Positions 25,609 through 34,582 of a stretch of 64,000 bases of DNA are shown one piece after another. The DNA is from Flavobacteriales bacterium UBA952 (GTDB lineage Bacteria; Bacteroidota; Bacteroidia; Flavobacteriales_D; Crocinitomicaceae). Location: positions 143,555 to 207,554 of the forward strand of contig DBCS01000002.1 of the NCBI GenBank assembly GCA_002293185.1, written 5' to 3'. The notes under the pieces are model-generated. The model saw only the letters and a list, made by a program, of their open reading frames with translations, searched no databases and was not told the origin of the DNA. The stretch's first letter is position 1; each line of letters starts with the position of its first letter. Made by a program: the position numbers and the translations under genes.

Positions 25609-26172
25609 TTATTTAGAGAGGTTTCTTAAAAATGGGTAGAGCCGTTGAGTAGGTAAGCCCATTACATTGGTATATGAACCTCTGATTTCCACGATCCCAA
25701 TGTGGCCAATCCAGTCTTGTATGCCATATGAACCAGCCTTATCCATAGCCTGATGTACATCGATATAATGAATAATATCTTCTAATTTGAGTTCTTGAAA
25801 ACGAACAGTGGTGCAATCTACGAGTTGGTGTTCTGCACTCCGATCTTTAATGACTATACCGGTATAAACCTCATGTGTTTTTCCAGATAGTAGCTGAAGC
25901 ATTTGAATAGCATCGGCTTTACTTTGCGGTTTCCCTAAAACCTTACCATTAAGAAATACGATGGTATCGGCACAAATGAGTTTTTCATTGGCTGCTAATT
26001 GTGGCCAAATAGCAGCTATTTTCTTGCGGCAAATCGATAAAACGATTTCTTCCGGACTTTGTGCAGGGTCGAAAGATTCATCAGTATCGGCGCTAACTAC
26101 TCGAAAATCAAATCCGAGTTCACTAAGTAGCGCTTTTCTGCGTGGCGATGCCGATCCAAGTACGAGCTGCAT
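25609..26172 (-). CDS. maf: Maf-like nucleotide pyrophosphatase
   Basis: Hydrolyses (modified) nucleoside triphosphates to monophosphates, keeping non-canonical or excess nucleotides out of nucleic acids. The 187-residue protein begins LVLGSASPRRKALLSELGFDF, has CADTIVFLNGKVLGKP near residue 67 and the QDWIGHIGIVEIRGSYTNVMGLPT ending (shown here only by its landmarks QDWIG and GSYTNVMGLP). It is the last gene of the lpxD-maf run, immediately after the UbiA-like gene. Confidence 0.94.
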   Translation of the reverse strand: MQLVLGSASPRRKALLSELGFDFRVVSADTDESFDPAQSPEEIVLSICRKKIAAIWPQLAANEKLICADTIVFLNGKVLGKPQSKADAIQMLQLLSGKTHEVYTGIVIKDRSAEHQLVDCTTVRFQELKLEDIIHYIDVHQAMDKAGSYGIQDWIGHIGIVEIRGSYTNVMGLPTQRLYPFLRNLSK

Positions 26173-27093
26173 TTAGAAGAATAAACAAGTGAGACCTAAG
26201 AGAAGTGCCAAGGTTGGCAGTAGGCGTAGCCAACGATCCAAGAATGTAGGAGCGATGAAATAGGCGATTAATCCGGCTAAAAATAGGAGTTCTAATGTCA
26301 AAAGTACAACTGAAGTATATCTACTTGGTAAGGCAAAGTCAGAGATCAATTTAAGGATAAGATAGAACAGAGCTGGCATTTGAAGAATCAATAAAGAAAG
26401 TAAAGCAGCTTTTCGACTACCTATTTGACGCGGTATAGTTGGTGCATCGATAATGCTGTCTCCGGGAATATCGCGGATATCTTTAATAATTTCACGACTC
26501 AAGTTGATAAAGAAGGCACAGATTGCTACAAAATAAATAAAGCGGTAATCGAGATAAGTAGACCATGTGTTGTTATGATACGGAGAAAACGGAAGACTAT
26601 TTTCGTTGAGCACTTGGAAATACCAACTGGAAAGAAACAGTACAAGCCCAGGTAAGGACGCAACAATGGCTGCGCCAAGTACTAACTTCCTTTTCCAATA
26701 AGCACTATAAAACCAAAGTAGATTTATAGAAAACAGGTGAACGAAAATAAATAAAAGCGTATGGTAGTGCCAAGAGAGTACAATAGCAATAACGAAACCT
26801 ATTATGTTGAGCAGCCAATTGGCTAAGATGGCCCAGCGCTTGTTGAGGTATTTAGTGAGAACAAGTGCTTCAGGTTTATTGATCCGATCGGCCTTTAGGT
26901 CAAAATAGTCATTGATAATGTGCCCAGCGGCCGCAATAATGAGTGTTGAAAAAATCAAAAGACCGTAGTAAGGTGCATCGAAATCAATCACCTCATAGGG
27001 ATTCTGACGTTGCAAGAAATAGGCTACTCCAACCATGGCAAGCAGAATGGCCAATAAGTTTTTGATGCGGATCAGTCTCAGTAAAGGAATCAT
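26173..27093 (-). CDS. UbiA-family prenyltransferase
   Basis: A 306-residue integral membrane protein with about eight to nine hydrophobic helices. The first Asp-rich motif is NDYFDLKADRINKPEAL (about 61-77) and the second is near DIRDIPGDSIIDAPT (about 210-224), both binding Mg-diphosphate in UbiA enzymes. It resembles the Bacteroidota proteins annotated as geranylgeranylglycerol-phosphate geranylgeranyltransferase, but the acceptor cannot be read from sequence. It overlaps the PorE-like gene by 4 nt and abuts maf. Confidence 0.85.
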   Translation of the reverse strand: MIPLLRLIRIKNLLAILLAMVGVAYFLQRQNPYEVIDFDAPYYGLLIFSTLIIAAAGHIINDYFDLKADRINKPEALVLTKYLNKRWAILANWLLNIIGFVIAIVLSWHYHTLLFIFVHLFSINLLWFYSAYWKRKLVLGAAIVASLPGLVLFLSSWYFQVLNENSLPFSPYHNNTWSTYLDYRFIYFVAICAFFINLSREIIKDIRDIPGDSIIDAPTIPRQIGSRKAALLSLLILQMPALFYLILKLISDFALPSRYTSVVLLTLELLFLAGLIAYFIAPTFLDRWLRLLPTLALLLGLTCLFF

Positions 27094-29111
27094 GGCAAAA
27101 TTTTATAACTGGTTCTACGGTTTTTTTGGTGTGCTGCTGCTATCTCGGAAGCATTATTGAGTTGTGCTATTTGTGCATCGGTAATAAGCGGTTGGCCTGA
27201 GCCGTAGCCTTTGTATGTGAGTCTTTCAGCTGCAATTCCTTCTTGAACTAAAAAGTCGGCTACTGTTCTTGCTCTGGAATTTGATAGAATTAAATTTTGG
27301 TCGGCATCGCCTTGGCTGTCGGTGTGTCCTTGAATTTCTATTTTAATGCTTGGATTGCGTTTTAAATAAGCACTTAAATTGATGAGTTCTACTTTTGATT
27401 CTGGTCTTAAGCTGGCCTTTGCCAAGTCAAAAAAGACGTTGTTTAGGATGTTTTCAGCGGTCGAATTGACCGGATTAAGCGGCATATTAAGCGTATAATT
27501 TTGGGAGGTTTCTAATCGAGTAAAGTCGAAATTAAGAGAAAACGGGTGGTAGCCAGGATGATTCACCAGAACGGCATACCGATGCTCTATTGGCAGTGGA
27601 ACGGTAATTTTACCATCAAATGCATCGGCAAAACCATCAAAGATAATTTGACCGTTCGATAGGTCCGTAAGTTGGATGTGTGCTGCTAATTTGGTCAAAT
27701 TTAAAGCGTCAAAGGCGGTTCCTTCGAAATAATAGGTTTGATTTGCCTGTAGTTCCTCAGGTAGTTCAAACCAATAAATATCTAAATTCCCATAACCGCC
27801 TTGTCTGTCAGAAGCAAAAAATGCGATATCGCCTTGTGCAGAAACCAACAAGGAGTTTTCATCGAAGTGTGTATTGATAGGAAAGCCAAGGTTCACTGGT
27901 TTTCCCCAATTTCCTTGGGCATCTTTTTGACTCATAAAAAGGTCTGATCCACCCAGCCCAATATGGCCTCTAGATGCAAAGTAGAGTGTTTTGCCATCTG
28001 GATGAATCTGAACAGATTCTTCGTTAGAAGCCGTATTGATGACATTTGGCAAACGTTCAGCCTCAGACCATTTGCCATTGGGCAGAAGATTGCTCACATA
28101 GATATCACTATTTGCACGACCATCTCGCGATCGGACGGCTCGAATAAAATATAATGTTTGGCCATCAGCACTGAGTGATGGCTGCGTTTCCCAATTGGCA
28201 GTATTCACAGCTCCGGGTAAATTGATGGGTGTACTCCAGCGGCCATTCATTTTTTGAGTGATAAATAGATCGCAAGAACCCTTGCCGGTTCTTTCTGCGC
28301 CGTAATTCACACCCGAAGGGTCTGTACAAGCAACAAAAATGATGGTTTTACCATCGCCTGAAATAGTTGGTGCCCCTTCATTCCATGTTGTATTGATTTC
28401 GGAAGTCATGGGTTGGGCAAGCGTCCAAACATTGGATTTTTGGTCCAATGAGGAAACGTAAAAATCTTCTTGTTCGTCTTGATGCCCGTCTTGTGTCATG
28501 GGAAGTCGGCGGGTAAATAGAAGTTGTTGACCATCTACGGTTAGTGTGGGGTAATACTCTGCAAAAGGGGTATTGACGCCTTCACCTGCATTTTTTGGTG
28601 CAAAGGGCTTGGCGTTCTTGACAGCCGCAACAGAAAATTCAGCGCAAGCCCTGATTTGATAAGCTTGTCCTTGTAATTTCTCGTTTGCGTTGGGATTTCT
28701 CAGAAAGACATCAATTGTTTGCAAGGCTTCTTTATATTCTCCTATTGTCAGTAAACAGACGGCTAAAAAAAAATGAGTACTCCCGCTAATGCTATGGGTA
28801 GGGTCGATCGCTAAAGCTTTTTGATAACATGCTGCGGCATCTGCATAATTGCGTTGATACTCTAGGAATTCAGCTTTCAGTAGATAAGCTTCCCAAAAAT
28901 TAGGGTCTTTGTCGATTGCAGCATTTAAAAAAAGGATACCTTCTTGATAATTGAGCACACCCGTCTGAGCATTGCGCAGTTCAGTAGGTGCTTTTTGGCC
29001 TTTTTCAAAAAGCTTGATGGCTTTTTTACTTGTACTTGAGTACGGGAATTGTGCAAAAACAGTTTGAAGAGTAAGAATAAAAATAAAGAAGAAAAATAGG
29101 TTCGTCCTCAT
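27090..29111 (-). CDS. TPR/PD40/OmpA protein, PorE-like
   Basis: A 673-residue exported protein with four modules in order: signal peptide (1-20); TPR repeats (about 45-150, NYADAAACYQKALAIDP); a PD40-type propeller (about 185-460, repeats such as PTLTVDGQQLLFTRR, PTISGDGKTIIFVA, PSLSADGQTLYFIR); a carboxypeptidase-regulatory-like beta domain (about 465-545); and an OmpA peptidoglycan-binding domain (about 555-673, VFFDLAKASLRPES, IQGHTDSQGDADQN). This is the architecture described for PorE of the type IX secretion system, but Bacteroidota also carry paralogues, so the T9SS role is an inference. Confidence 0.75.
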   Translation of the reverse strand: MRTNLFFFFIFILTLQTVFAQFPYSSTSKKAIKLFEKGQKAPTELRNAQTGVLNYQEGILFLNAAIDKDPNFWEAYLLKAEFLEYQRNYADAAACYQKALAIDPTHSISGSTHFFLAVCLLTIGEYKEALQTIDVFLRNPNANEKLQGQAYQIRACAEFSVAAVKNAKPFAPKNAGEGVNTPFAEYYPTLTVDGQQLLFTRRLPMTQDGHQDEQEDFYVSSLDQKSNVWTLAQPMTSEINTTWNEGAPTISGDGKTIIFVACTDPSGVNYGAERTGKGSCDLFITQKMNGRWSTPINLPGAVNTANWETQPSLSADGQTLYFIRAVRSRDGRANSDIYVSNLLPNGKWSEAERLPNVINTASNEESVQIHPDGKTLYFASRGHIGLGGSDLFMSQKDAQGNWGKPVNLGFPINTHFDENSLLVSAQGDIAFFASDRQGGYGNLDIYWFELPEELQANQTYYFEGTAFDALNLTKLAAHIQLTDLSNGQIIFDGFADAFDGKITVPLPIEHRYAVLVNHPGYHPFSLNFDFTRLETSQNYTLNMPLNPVNSTAENILNNVFFDLAKASLRPESKVELINLSAYLKRNPSIKIEIQGHTDSQGDADQNLILSNSRARTVADFLVQEGIAAERLTYKGYGSGQPLITDAQIAQLNNASEIAAAHQKNRRTSYKILP

Positions 29112-29716
29112 GGAATTTGCATGTATTTATGCGATTGTAACGAGATTTTCCACTTTTTGTTGCGTTTGATGTAGTCTATAATAAGGGGAAGAAAGCGCTC
29201 TTGTTTCTCCCACTCTGTCTGAAGATATAATACACAATTTGGCGCTACCTTAGCTGCGTGTTGTTCAGCCCATTCAAAATCGGAGGGGTGTGCAATGACC
29301 ACCTTTAACTCTTGGGCCAAAACATATGCTTCTTCAACAGGAGCTTTGAATTTTTTTGGCGAAAAACAATACCAATCAATTTGGCCTAACAACGGGTTAA
29401 CGCCGGCAGTTTCAATAGCGATTTCATAACCTGCATTTTTTAAAGCACTGGTCAACGGCGAGAGGTCATGCATTGTTGGTTCACCACCCGTAATCACGAC
29501 AAAATCGGTAGCAGTTTGCCCCACAGCCTCTAGAATAGAATCAATACTCATGTATTGATCCGGGGAGATATTCCAACTTTCTTTGACGTCGCACCACACG
29601 CAGCCTACATCACAGCCGGCGAGTCGAATAAAGTAAGCTGCTCTACCACTGTGGCTTCCCTCGCCTTGAAGCGTGTAGAAGTGTTCCATGACGGGCAAAG
29701 TAGAGTGATGTATCAT
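29108..29716 (-). CDS. queE: 7-carboxy-7-deazaguanine synthase (radical SAM)
   Basis: Radical SAM enzyme converting 6-carboxytetrahydropterin to 7-carboxy-7-deazaguanine for queuosine synthesis. The 202-residue protein has FYTLQGEGSHSGRAAYF near the start, the cluster motif CDVGCVWCD (CX3CX2C, about 34-42), VVITGGEPTMHDL and AIETAGVNPL. It belongs to the compact QueE class. A second ATG at residue 10 is possible, but residue 1 matches family lengths. No other queuosine gene is nearby. It is 18 nt from cinA and overlaps the PorE-like gene by 4 nt. Confidence 0.93.
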   Translation of the reverse strand: MIHHSTLPVMEHFYTLQGEGSHSGRAAYFIRLAGCDVGCVWCDVKESWNISPDQYMSIDSILEAVGQTATDFVVITGGEPTMHDLSPLTSALKNAGYEIAIETAGVNPLLGQIDWYCFSPKKFKAPVEEAYVLAQELKVVIAHPSDFEWAEQHAAKVAPNCVLYLQTEWEKQERFLPLIIDYIKRNKKWKISLQSHKYMQIP

Positions 29717-29734
29717 TTAGTAAAGTTACACTTT

Positions 29735-30979
29735 TCAAAAATTATTGGTTTTTAGGACATAACGCAACCAATTCATTGCGCTCAAGGCTGTCATTTCTAA
29801 GTTGCGTTCTCTGTTGTCGCCAAATTGAAATTTTCTGGCAACGGAACCCGAAGGGCCGCTTAAGCCCACCCATACCAAACCCAAAGGTTTTTCAAGCGTG
29901 CCACCGGTCGGACCCGCCACACCTGTAGTCGATAAACAATAATCAACACCTAGAATTTTTCGTCCGTTGGCAGCCATTTCAACAGCCACTTGTTCACTTA
30001 CTGCACCATATTCTGCTAATGTTTCCGCGTTTACTTGTGCTATTTTTACTTTTAGGCTGTTGGAGTAGGTCAATAGCGCCCCTTGGTAATAAGCAGATGA
30101 ACCAGAAATACCCGCAATATATTTTGCAAGTAGACCCGCCGTACAGCTCTCGACTGTTCCAATTGTTGCTTTTTTTGCCCGCAATTGAGCGCCGAGCGCT
30201 GCCGCTAAATTGCTGTCGTCGTAACCATAAATATTTTCAGGGATAAGACTTTCTAATTCCTTAAAGAAAGCAGAGATTTGAGTTTTATTTTCCTTACCTG
30301 TATAAGAACTCAGTCGAAGTTTAACGATTCCAGGAGACGGTAAGTAGGCCAAACCCAAACCGGCTTCTCGAACGCGCTTTTCCCAGTCTGAAATCTGGTC
30401 AGCTAAGAAGGACTCTCCAATACCTTGCGTATGGATCGTTTTGTGGTACAGTGTTGCCCCTTTGTAGCGCTCTTCAAGCAGCGGAAAGGCCTCTTCAGTC
30501 ATGATGGTTTTCATTTCATAGGGAACACCAGGTAAGGAGATGAAAATGACCTCCCTTCGTTCAAACCACATTCCTGCAGCTGTGCCGCAACGGTTTTTTA
30601 AAATTTTGGCTTTGGTAGGCAGTGCTGCTTGTTGTGTATTTACATCGAGCATTGGTTTGTTGCGACTCGCAAAAAAGCTTTCTATTTGTTCGAGCGTTGC
30701 TTGATGAATGGCAATAGGACTCTCAAAATACTGCGCAAGTGTATATTTAGTGATGTCGTCTTTAGTTGGACCTAAACCACCCGTAATAATGACACAGCTG
30801 GTATCAGGAAGAATTTGATCCAAAGCGTGAATAATGGAATGTTGGTCGTCGGCTATTGTCAGGCAGCGCTGTACGCGGTAACCACGGTTTGACATTTCTT
30901 GGCCAATCCAGGCTGCATTGGTGTTGACAGTTTGCCCAATGAGTAATTCGTCGCCAATGGCGAGCACCTCTACTTTCAT
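29735..30979 (-). CDS. cinA: CinA-like protein (MoCF domain plus nicotinamide-nucleotide amidase domain)
   Basis: A 414-residue two-domain protein. The N-terminal molybdopterin-binding-like domain (about 1-170) has IGDELLIGQTVNTNAAWIG and VIITGGLGPTKDDITKY. The C-terminal CinA domain (about 255-414) has TVESCTAGLLAKYIAGISGSS and STTGVAGPTGG. The C-terminal part deamidates NMN in pyridine-nucleotide salvage; the N-terminal part is an ADP-ribose pyrophosphatase in characterised members. It overlaps the RlmD-like gene by 4 nt. Confidence 0.94.
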   Translation of the reverse strand: MKVEVLAIGDELLIGQTVNTNAAWIGQEMSNRGYRVQRCLTIADDQHSIIHALDQILPDTSCVIITGGLGPTKDDITKYTLAQYFESPIAIHQATLEQIESFFASRNKPMLDVNTQQAALPTKAKILKNRCGTAAGMWFERREVIFISLPGVPYEMKTIMTEEAFPLLEERYKGATLYHKTIHTQGIGESFLADQISDWEKRVREAGLGLAYLPSPGIVKLRLSSYTGKENKTQISAFFKELESLIPENIYGYDDSNLAAALGAQLRAKKATIGTVESCTAGLLAKYIAGISGSSAYYQGALLTYSNSLKVKIAQVNAETLAEYGAVSEQVAVEMAANGRKILGVDYCLSTTGVAGPTGGTLEKPLGLVWVGLSGPSGSVARKFQFGDNRERNLEMTALSAMNWLRYVLKTNNF

Positions 30980-32409
30980 GCTTTTTTAAATTTGGCAATT
31001 GACTCGATATGGCCAGTATGTGGAAATTGATCCACCAAAGCATATTTTTGTAGTACGTAGCCAGCATCTGTGAGGGTGGCGGCATCTCGGGCTTGGGTAG
31101 ACGGATTGCAACTGATGTAAACAATGCTGTCTGCTTGAAGTGCAATAACTTTTTGAAGGGTTTTAGGCGCAATTCCGGCCCTTGGTGGGTCTAGCATGAT
31201 GCGCTTAATTTTACCTTGAAAATCAGGGTATTCTTTTAAGAACTTACCGACATCTGCTGCAAAAAACTCCACGCTATGGATGCCGTTCTTAGCTGCGTTT
31301 TTGCGTGCATCTGCAATGGCTTTTTCTACGATATCAACGCCGATGATACGCACATGAGGGTTCCGTTTTGCCATCAATTGACCAATGGTTCCGGTACCAC
31401 AGAAGAGATCCATAGCGATATCGCCTGGTTCAAAAGAATCTTCAAAAAGATAATCGAGGGCTTTATCGTAGAGTAGTTCGGCACATGCAGGATTGGTTTG
31501 AAAAAAACTCTCCATGCTAATTTGAAATCGAAGTCCGGAAAGTTCTTCTTCGATCACGGCTTGTCCAAAAATAAGGGATGAATGACCGTTTTCTATTTTG
31601 GCACGATCCGCAACGTTATCATTAACCGTATGCCAAAGTCCTGCAATTCTTCCAGGATGCAGTTCTTGTATAAATTGGGCAAAGGCTTGAATGTCAAAAT
31701 TTTCAATTCCTTCTTTGGAGGTCACTAAATTGATCAGTAGCTGATTATTCAAAAAGGACTTTCGTACTACGATATGTCTAAAAAAACCAACTTTTTTGGG
31801 CGGATGCCAAGCAGGCAGACCCGATTGTTGAAGGTGGATGCGTATTTCTTTGAGTTTGTTTTCCCAATCTTGGTCGAAAAGACCACTCGCTTTATTAAGG
31901 CTTTCGACTTTCCACCACGTGCCGCGTCTTTTAAAACCAAGGGCAAAGGCGTCGTCGAGTTCTTCGTTGTTTTGCAAATCGTGTTCTATACACGAAAAGC
32001 TATATTCCATTTTATTGCGGTAATGATAATGAGCTGGAGAGGATATAAAGCAATCAAATTTGTTAATGCTGTCCTGGATACCGCTGAGTCGGGCAAAAGT
32101 AGAAAGCGTACTCTCTTTTTTATACTGCTCTTGTATGGCAACAGGTACGTGAATATAGGGGCCACCCGAGATCTCTTGAAATTCAGAAACGGTTTCGATT
32201 GGTGCACGTTGAAGTACTTCGAGTAATTTGGCCTCTGCGAAGGTCTTACGTTTGGTTTCTATTTTTGCCCGCACGAGTTGGCCCGGAAAGGTATTGTCTA
32301 CAAAAATGACAAACGGTCCTTTTTCGGTTTCAATTCTTGCAATTCCACGGCCTCCAAATGCATAATCGACGATTTGAAGGTCAATTTCTTGTGCGCGCAG
32401 TAGGATCAT
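30976..32409 (-). CDS. RlmD/TrmA-family RNA (uracil-5-)-methyltransferase lacking the Fe-S cysteines
   Basis: A 477-residue protein with an N-terminal TRAM domain (about 5-65, IVDYAFGGRGIAR), a central domain and a C-terminal Rossmann methyltransferase domain (DLFCGTGTIGQLMA about 347-360, LDPPRAGI, and the catalytic Cys in VYISCNPSTQARD). RlmD and RlmC enzymes have a 4Fe-4S motif after TRAM (C-x5-C-x2-C type before QH); here the equivalent stretch (about 78-95, SEFQEISGGPYIHVPV) has no cysteine. It methylates a uracil in rRNA or tRNA; the target cannot be fixed. It overlaps lpxA and cinA by 4 nt each. Confidence 0.88.
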   Translation of the reverse strand: MILLRAQEIDLQIVDYAFGGRGIARIETEKGPFVIFVDNTFPGQLVRAKIETKRKTFAEAKLLEVLQRAPIETVSEFQEISGGPYIHVPVAIQEQYKKESTLSTFARLSGIQDSINKFDCFISSPAHYHYRNKMEYSFSCIEHDLQNNEELDDAFALGFKRRGTWWKVESLNKASGLFDQDWENKLKEIRIHLQQSGLPAWHPPKKVGFFRHIVVRKSFLNNQLLINLVTSKEGIENFDIQAFAQFIQELHPGRIAGLWHTVNDNVADRAKIENGHSSLIFGQAVIEEELSGLRFQISMESFFQTNPACAELLYDKALDYLFEDSFEPGDIAMDLFCGTGTIGQLMAKRNPHVRIIGVDIVEKAIADARKNAAKNGIHSVEFFAADVGKFLKEYPDFQGKIKRIMLDPPRAGIAPKTLQKVIALQADSIVYISCNPSTQARDAATLTDAGYVLQKYALVDQFPHTGHIESIAKFKKA

Positions 32410-33182
32410 ACCATACCTCGAATTACACCATTCTCTGCTTTTTGAATAAAGCCAATGATTTCCTCACGTAATGGGCTATTGGGCATGCTAGATTCTACCA
32501 CTTTAACACCTTTTGACACATTGCTGTTCTGGACATATAGAACCCTGTAGATATCTTCTATTTCTTTGACTTGTTCCTCTGTAAAACCTCGTCTTCTTAG
32601 CCCGATGGAATTTACACCTGCAAAGGAGAGTGGCTCTCTTGCAGCTTTAACAAACGGGGGTACATCTTTTCTGATCAAAGAAGCACCACCAATAAAAGCA
32701 TGTTTACCGATATGAGTAAATTGTTGAGCAGCAGCTTTTCCTTCTAAAATAGCCCAGTCGTCTATGGTTACGTGGCCAGAAAGGCCTGTGTAGCTGGCTA
32801 AAATGACGTTATTGCCAATTTGGCAATCGTGGGCAATGTGCACGTAGGTCATGAGCAGGCAGTTGTCTCCGATAACCGTTTTGAGTTTATCGTTGGTGCC
32901 GCGGTGAATGGTTACGCACTCGCGAATTTTGGTGTGGTTCCCGATTTCTACAGTAGTGTATTCGTTGCCAAATTTTAAATCTTGCGGAATTACACCAATA
33001 CAGGCTCCGGGGAAAACATCGCAATCTTCTCCAATACGAGTGCCAGGATACAATACCGCATTGGAGTGTATATGGCAACCATTACCAATGATAACATCTG
33101 GGTGAATAACCGCAAAAGGATCAATGCGTACGTTTTGACCTATTTGCGCATCGAGTGATACAGAAGCGAGGTTAGAAATCAT
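32406..33182 (-). CDS. lpxA: acyl-ACP-UDP-N-acetylglucosamine O-acyltransferase LpxA
   Basis: First acyl transfer of lipid A synthesis. The 258-residue left-handed beta-helix protein has hexapeptide repeats from about 10 to 185 (IGNGCHIHSNAVLY, IGNNVILASYTGLSGHV), the catalytic His region YVHIAHDCQIGNN (about 116-128) and a C-terminal helical domain (about 190-258, FTEEQVKEIEDIYRVLY). It lies between lpxC/fabZ and the RlmD-like gene with 4-nt overlaps. Confidence 0.96.
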   Translation of the reverse strand: MISNLASVSLDAQIGQNVRIDPFAVIHPDVIIGNGCHIHSNAVLYPGTRIGEDCDVFPGACIGVIPQDLKFGNEYTTVEIGNHTKIRECVTIHRGTNDKLKTVIGDNCLLMTYVHIAHDCQIGNNVILASYTGLSGHVTIDDWAILEGKAAAQQFTHIGKHAFIGGASLIRKDVPPFVKAAREPLSFAGVNSIGLRRRGFTEEQVKEIEDIYRVLYVQNSNVSKGVKVVESSMPNSPLREEIIGFIQKAENGVIRGMV

Positions 33183-34582
33183 TCTGTTTTGTCTTTGATG
33201 ATTTGTGCGAGCATGCTGGCCTCTGAGACTATTTTGCCATTTACATAAGCGGTTCCGCTCATTTCTACGAGGCCCCTGCGTATCGGGGAGGTGAGTATAA
33301 GTTCGAAAACGACGGTATCCCCGGGCACTACTTTTTGCTTAAAGCGCACATTGTCAATTTTCATGAAGTAGGTGGAGTAGAGGTGTGCGTCTTCTACTTG
33401 AGATAATGCAAAAATACCGCCAACTTGAGCCATGGCTTCTATTTGTAAAACACCTGGAAATACAGGGTTCCCAGGGAAGTGGCCAGTAAAAATAGGTTCG
33501 TTCATGGTGATGTTTTTGACTCCAATAATAGAAGTAGGATGAATCTCCATGATTTTGTCTACCATCAAGAATGGGTAGCGATGTGGCAACATGCCTTCGA
33601 TATCTTGGGTGGTATAAAATGGATCTTTGCTAAGATCGAATACGCGACCAGCTTGTTGTTGTTTTTTGATTTGCTCTTTGAGCACTTTTGCAAAGCGTAC
33701 ATTTCCTGAATGGCCGGGTCTAGCGGCAAGAATATGTGCTTTAATTGGTTTGCCTATCAGTGCGAGATCGCCAACGATGTCGAGTAGTTTGTGACGAGCA
33801 GGTTCGTTTTCACATTGTAGTTTATTGCTGTTCAATACGCCAATACCGTCCATGGTTACTTGAAGTTTCTCCTTTCCTAACAAATCTGCAAGGTTGTCAA
33901 GTTCGGCTTTGCTGACATCGGCTCGGTCTACCAAGACAATAGCATTGTCGAGGTCACCACCTTTGATGAGGTTATTTTTTGCTAAAATTTCGAGTTCTCG
34001 TAGAAAAACAAAGGTGCGGCAGTGTGCGATTTCTTGCTTGAATTCGCCAATGTTGTACATACTTGCATGTTGAGTGCCTAATACAGGTGATTTGTAATCT
34101 ACCATGACGGTTAGGCGATAATTGACATCCGGAATGGCTAGAAATTCAATGCCTTTTTCGAGGTCTTCCCAGGGGATGTTTTCCGTAAGCTCGAAGTAAT
34201 CTCTGACGGCTTCTTGTTGCTCATAACCAACTGCTTCAATGGCTTGAACAAAAGGGAGTGCGCTTCCATCCAAAATTGGGATTTCTGGACCGTTTAGTTT
34301 AATTAAGGCGTTGTCCACTTGGCAACCGTATAAAGCGGCTAGTACATGCTCAGTGGTGTAAACGCGAGCTCCATTTTGCTCTAAGGTGGTGCCGCGGTCA
34401 GTTGCTACTACATAATCGACATCTGCTTTGATTAGAGGTTGATTTTCGAGGTCTGTGCGTTGAAATTTATAACCGTGGTTATCGGGTGCCGGGCATATTT
34501 CTAGGCGAACTGTTTGGCCTGTGTGCAAGCCGACGCCTTCAAATACTACAGGTTCTTTAATGGTACGTTGTTGTTCTGTCAT
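33179..34582 (-). CDS. lpxC/fabZ: bifunctional UDP-3-O-acyl-N-acetylglucosamine deacetylase / 3-hydroxyacyl-ACP dehydratase
   Basis: A 467-residue fusion. Residues 1 to about 305 are LpxC, the committed zinc deacetylase of lipid A synthesis: EHVLAALYG with zinc His (about 78-86), GPEIPILDGSALPFV, and RHKLLDIVGDLAL with the other zinc ligands (about 263-275). Residues about 318-467 are FabZ (LPHRYPFLMVDKI, GHFPGNPVFPGVLQIEAMAQ, MKIDNVRFKQKVVPGD). Fusing both uses of 3-hydroxyacyl-ACP is characteristic of Bacteroidota and Chlorobi. Confidence 0.97.
   Translation of the reverse strand: MTEQQRTIKEPVVFEGVGLHTGQTVRLEICPAPDNHGYKFQRTDLENQPLIKADVDYVVATDRGTTLEQNGARVYTTEHVLAALYGCQVDNALIKLNGPEIPILDGSALPFVQAIEAVGYEQQEAVRDYFELTENIPWEDLEKGIEFLAIPDVNYRLTVMVDYKSPVLGTQHASMYNIGEFKQEIAHCRTFVFLRELEILAKNNLIKGGDLDNAIVLVDRADVSKAELDNLADLLGKEKLQVTMDGIGVLNSNKLQCENEPARHKLLDIVGDLALIGKPIKAHILAARPGHSGNVRFAKVLKEQIKKQQQAGRVFDLSKDPFYTTQDIEGMLPHRYPFLMVDKIMEIHPTSIIGVKNITMNEPIFTGHFPGNPVFPGVLQIEAMAQVGGIFALSQVEDAHLYSTYFMKIDNVRFKQKVVPGDTVVFELILTSPIRRGLVEMSGTAYVNGKIVSEASMLAQIIKDKTE

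Noticed and set aside
31774..32226. 150-codon open frame on the plus strand.
   Set aside because: Entirely antisense to the RlmD-like gene, no promoter box, composition of a shadow frame.
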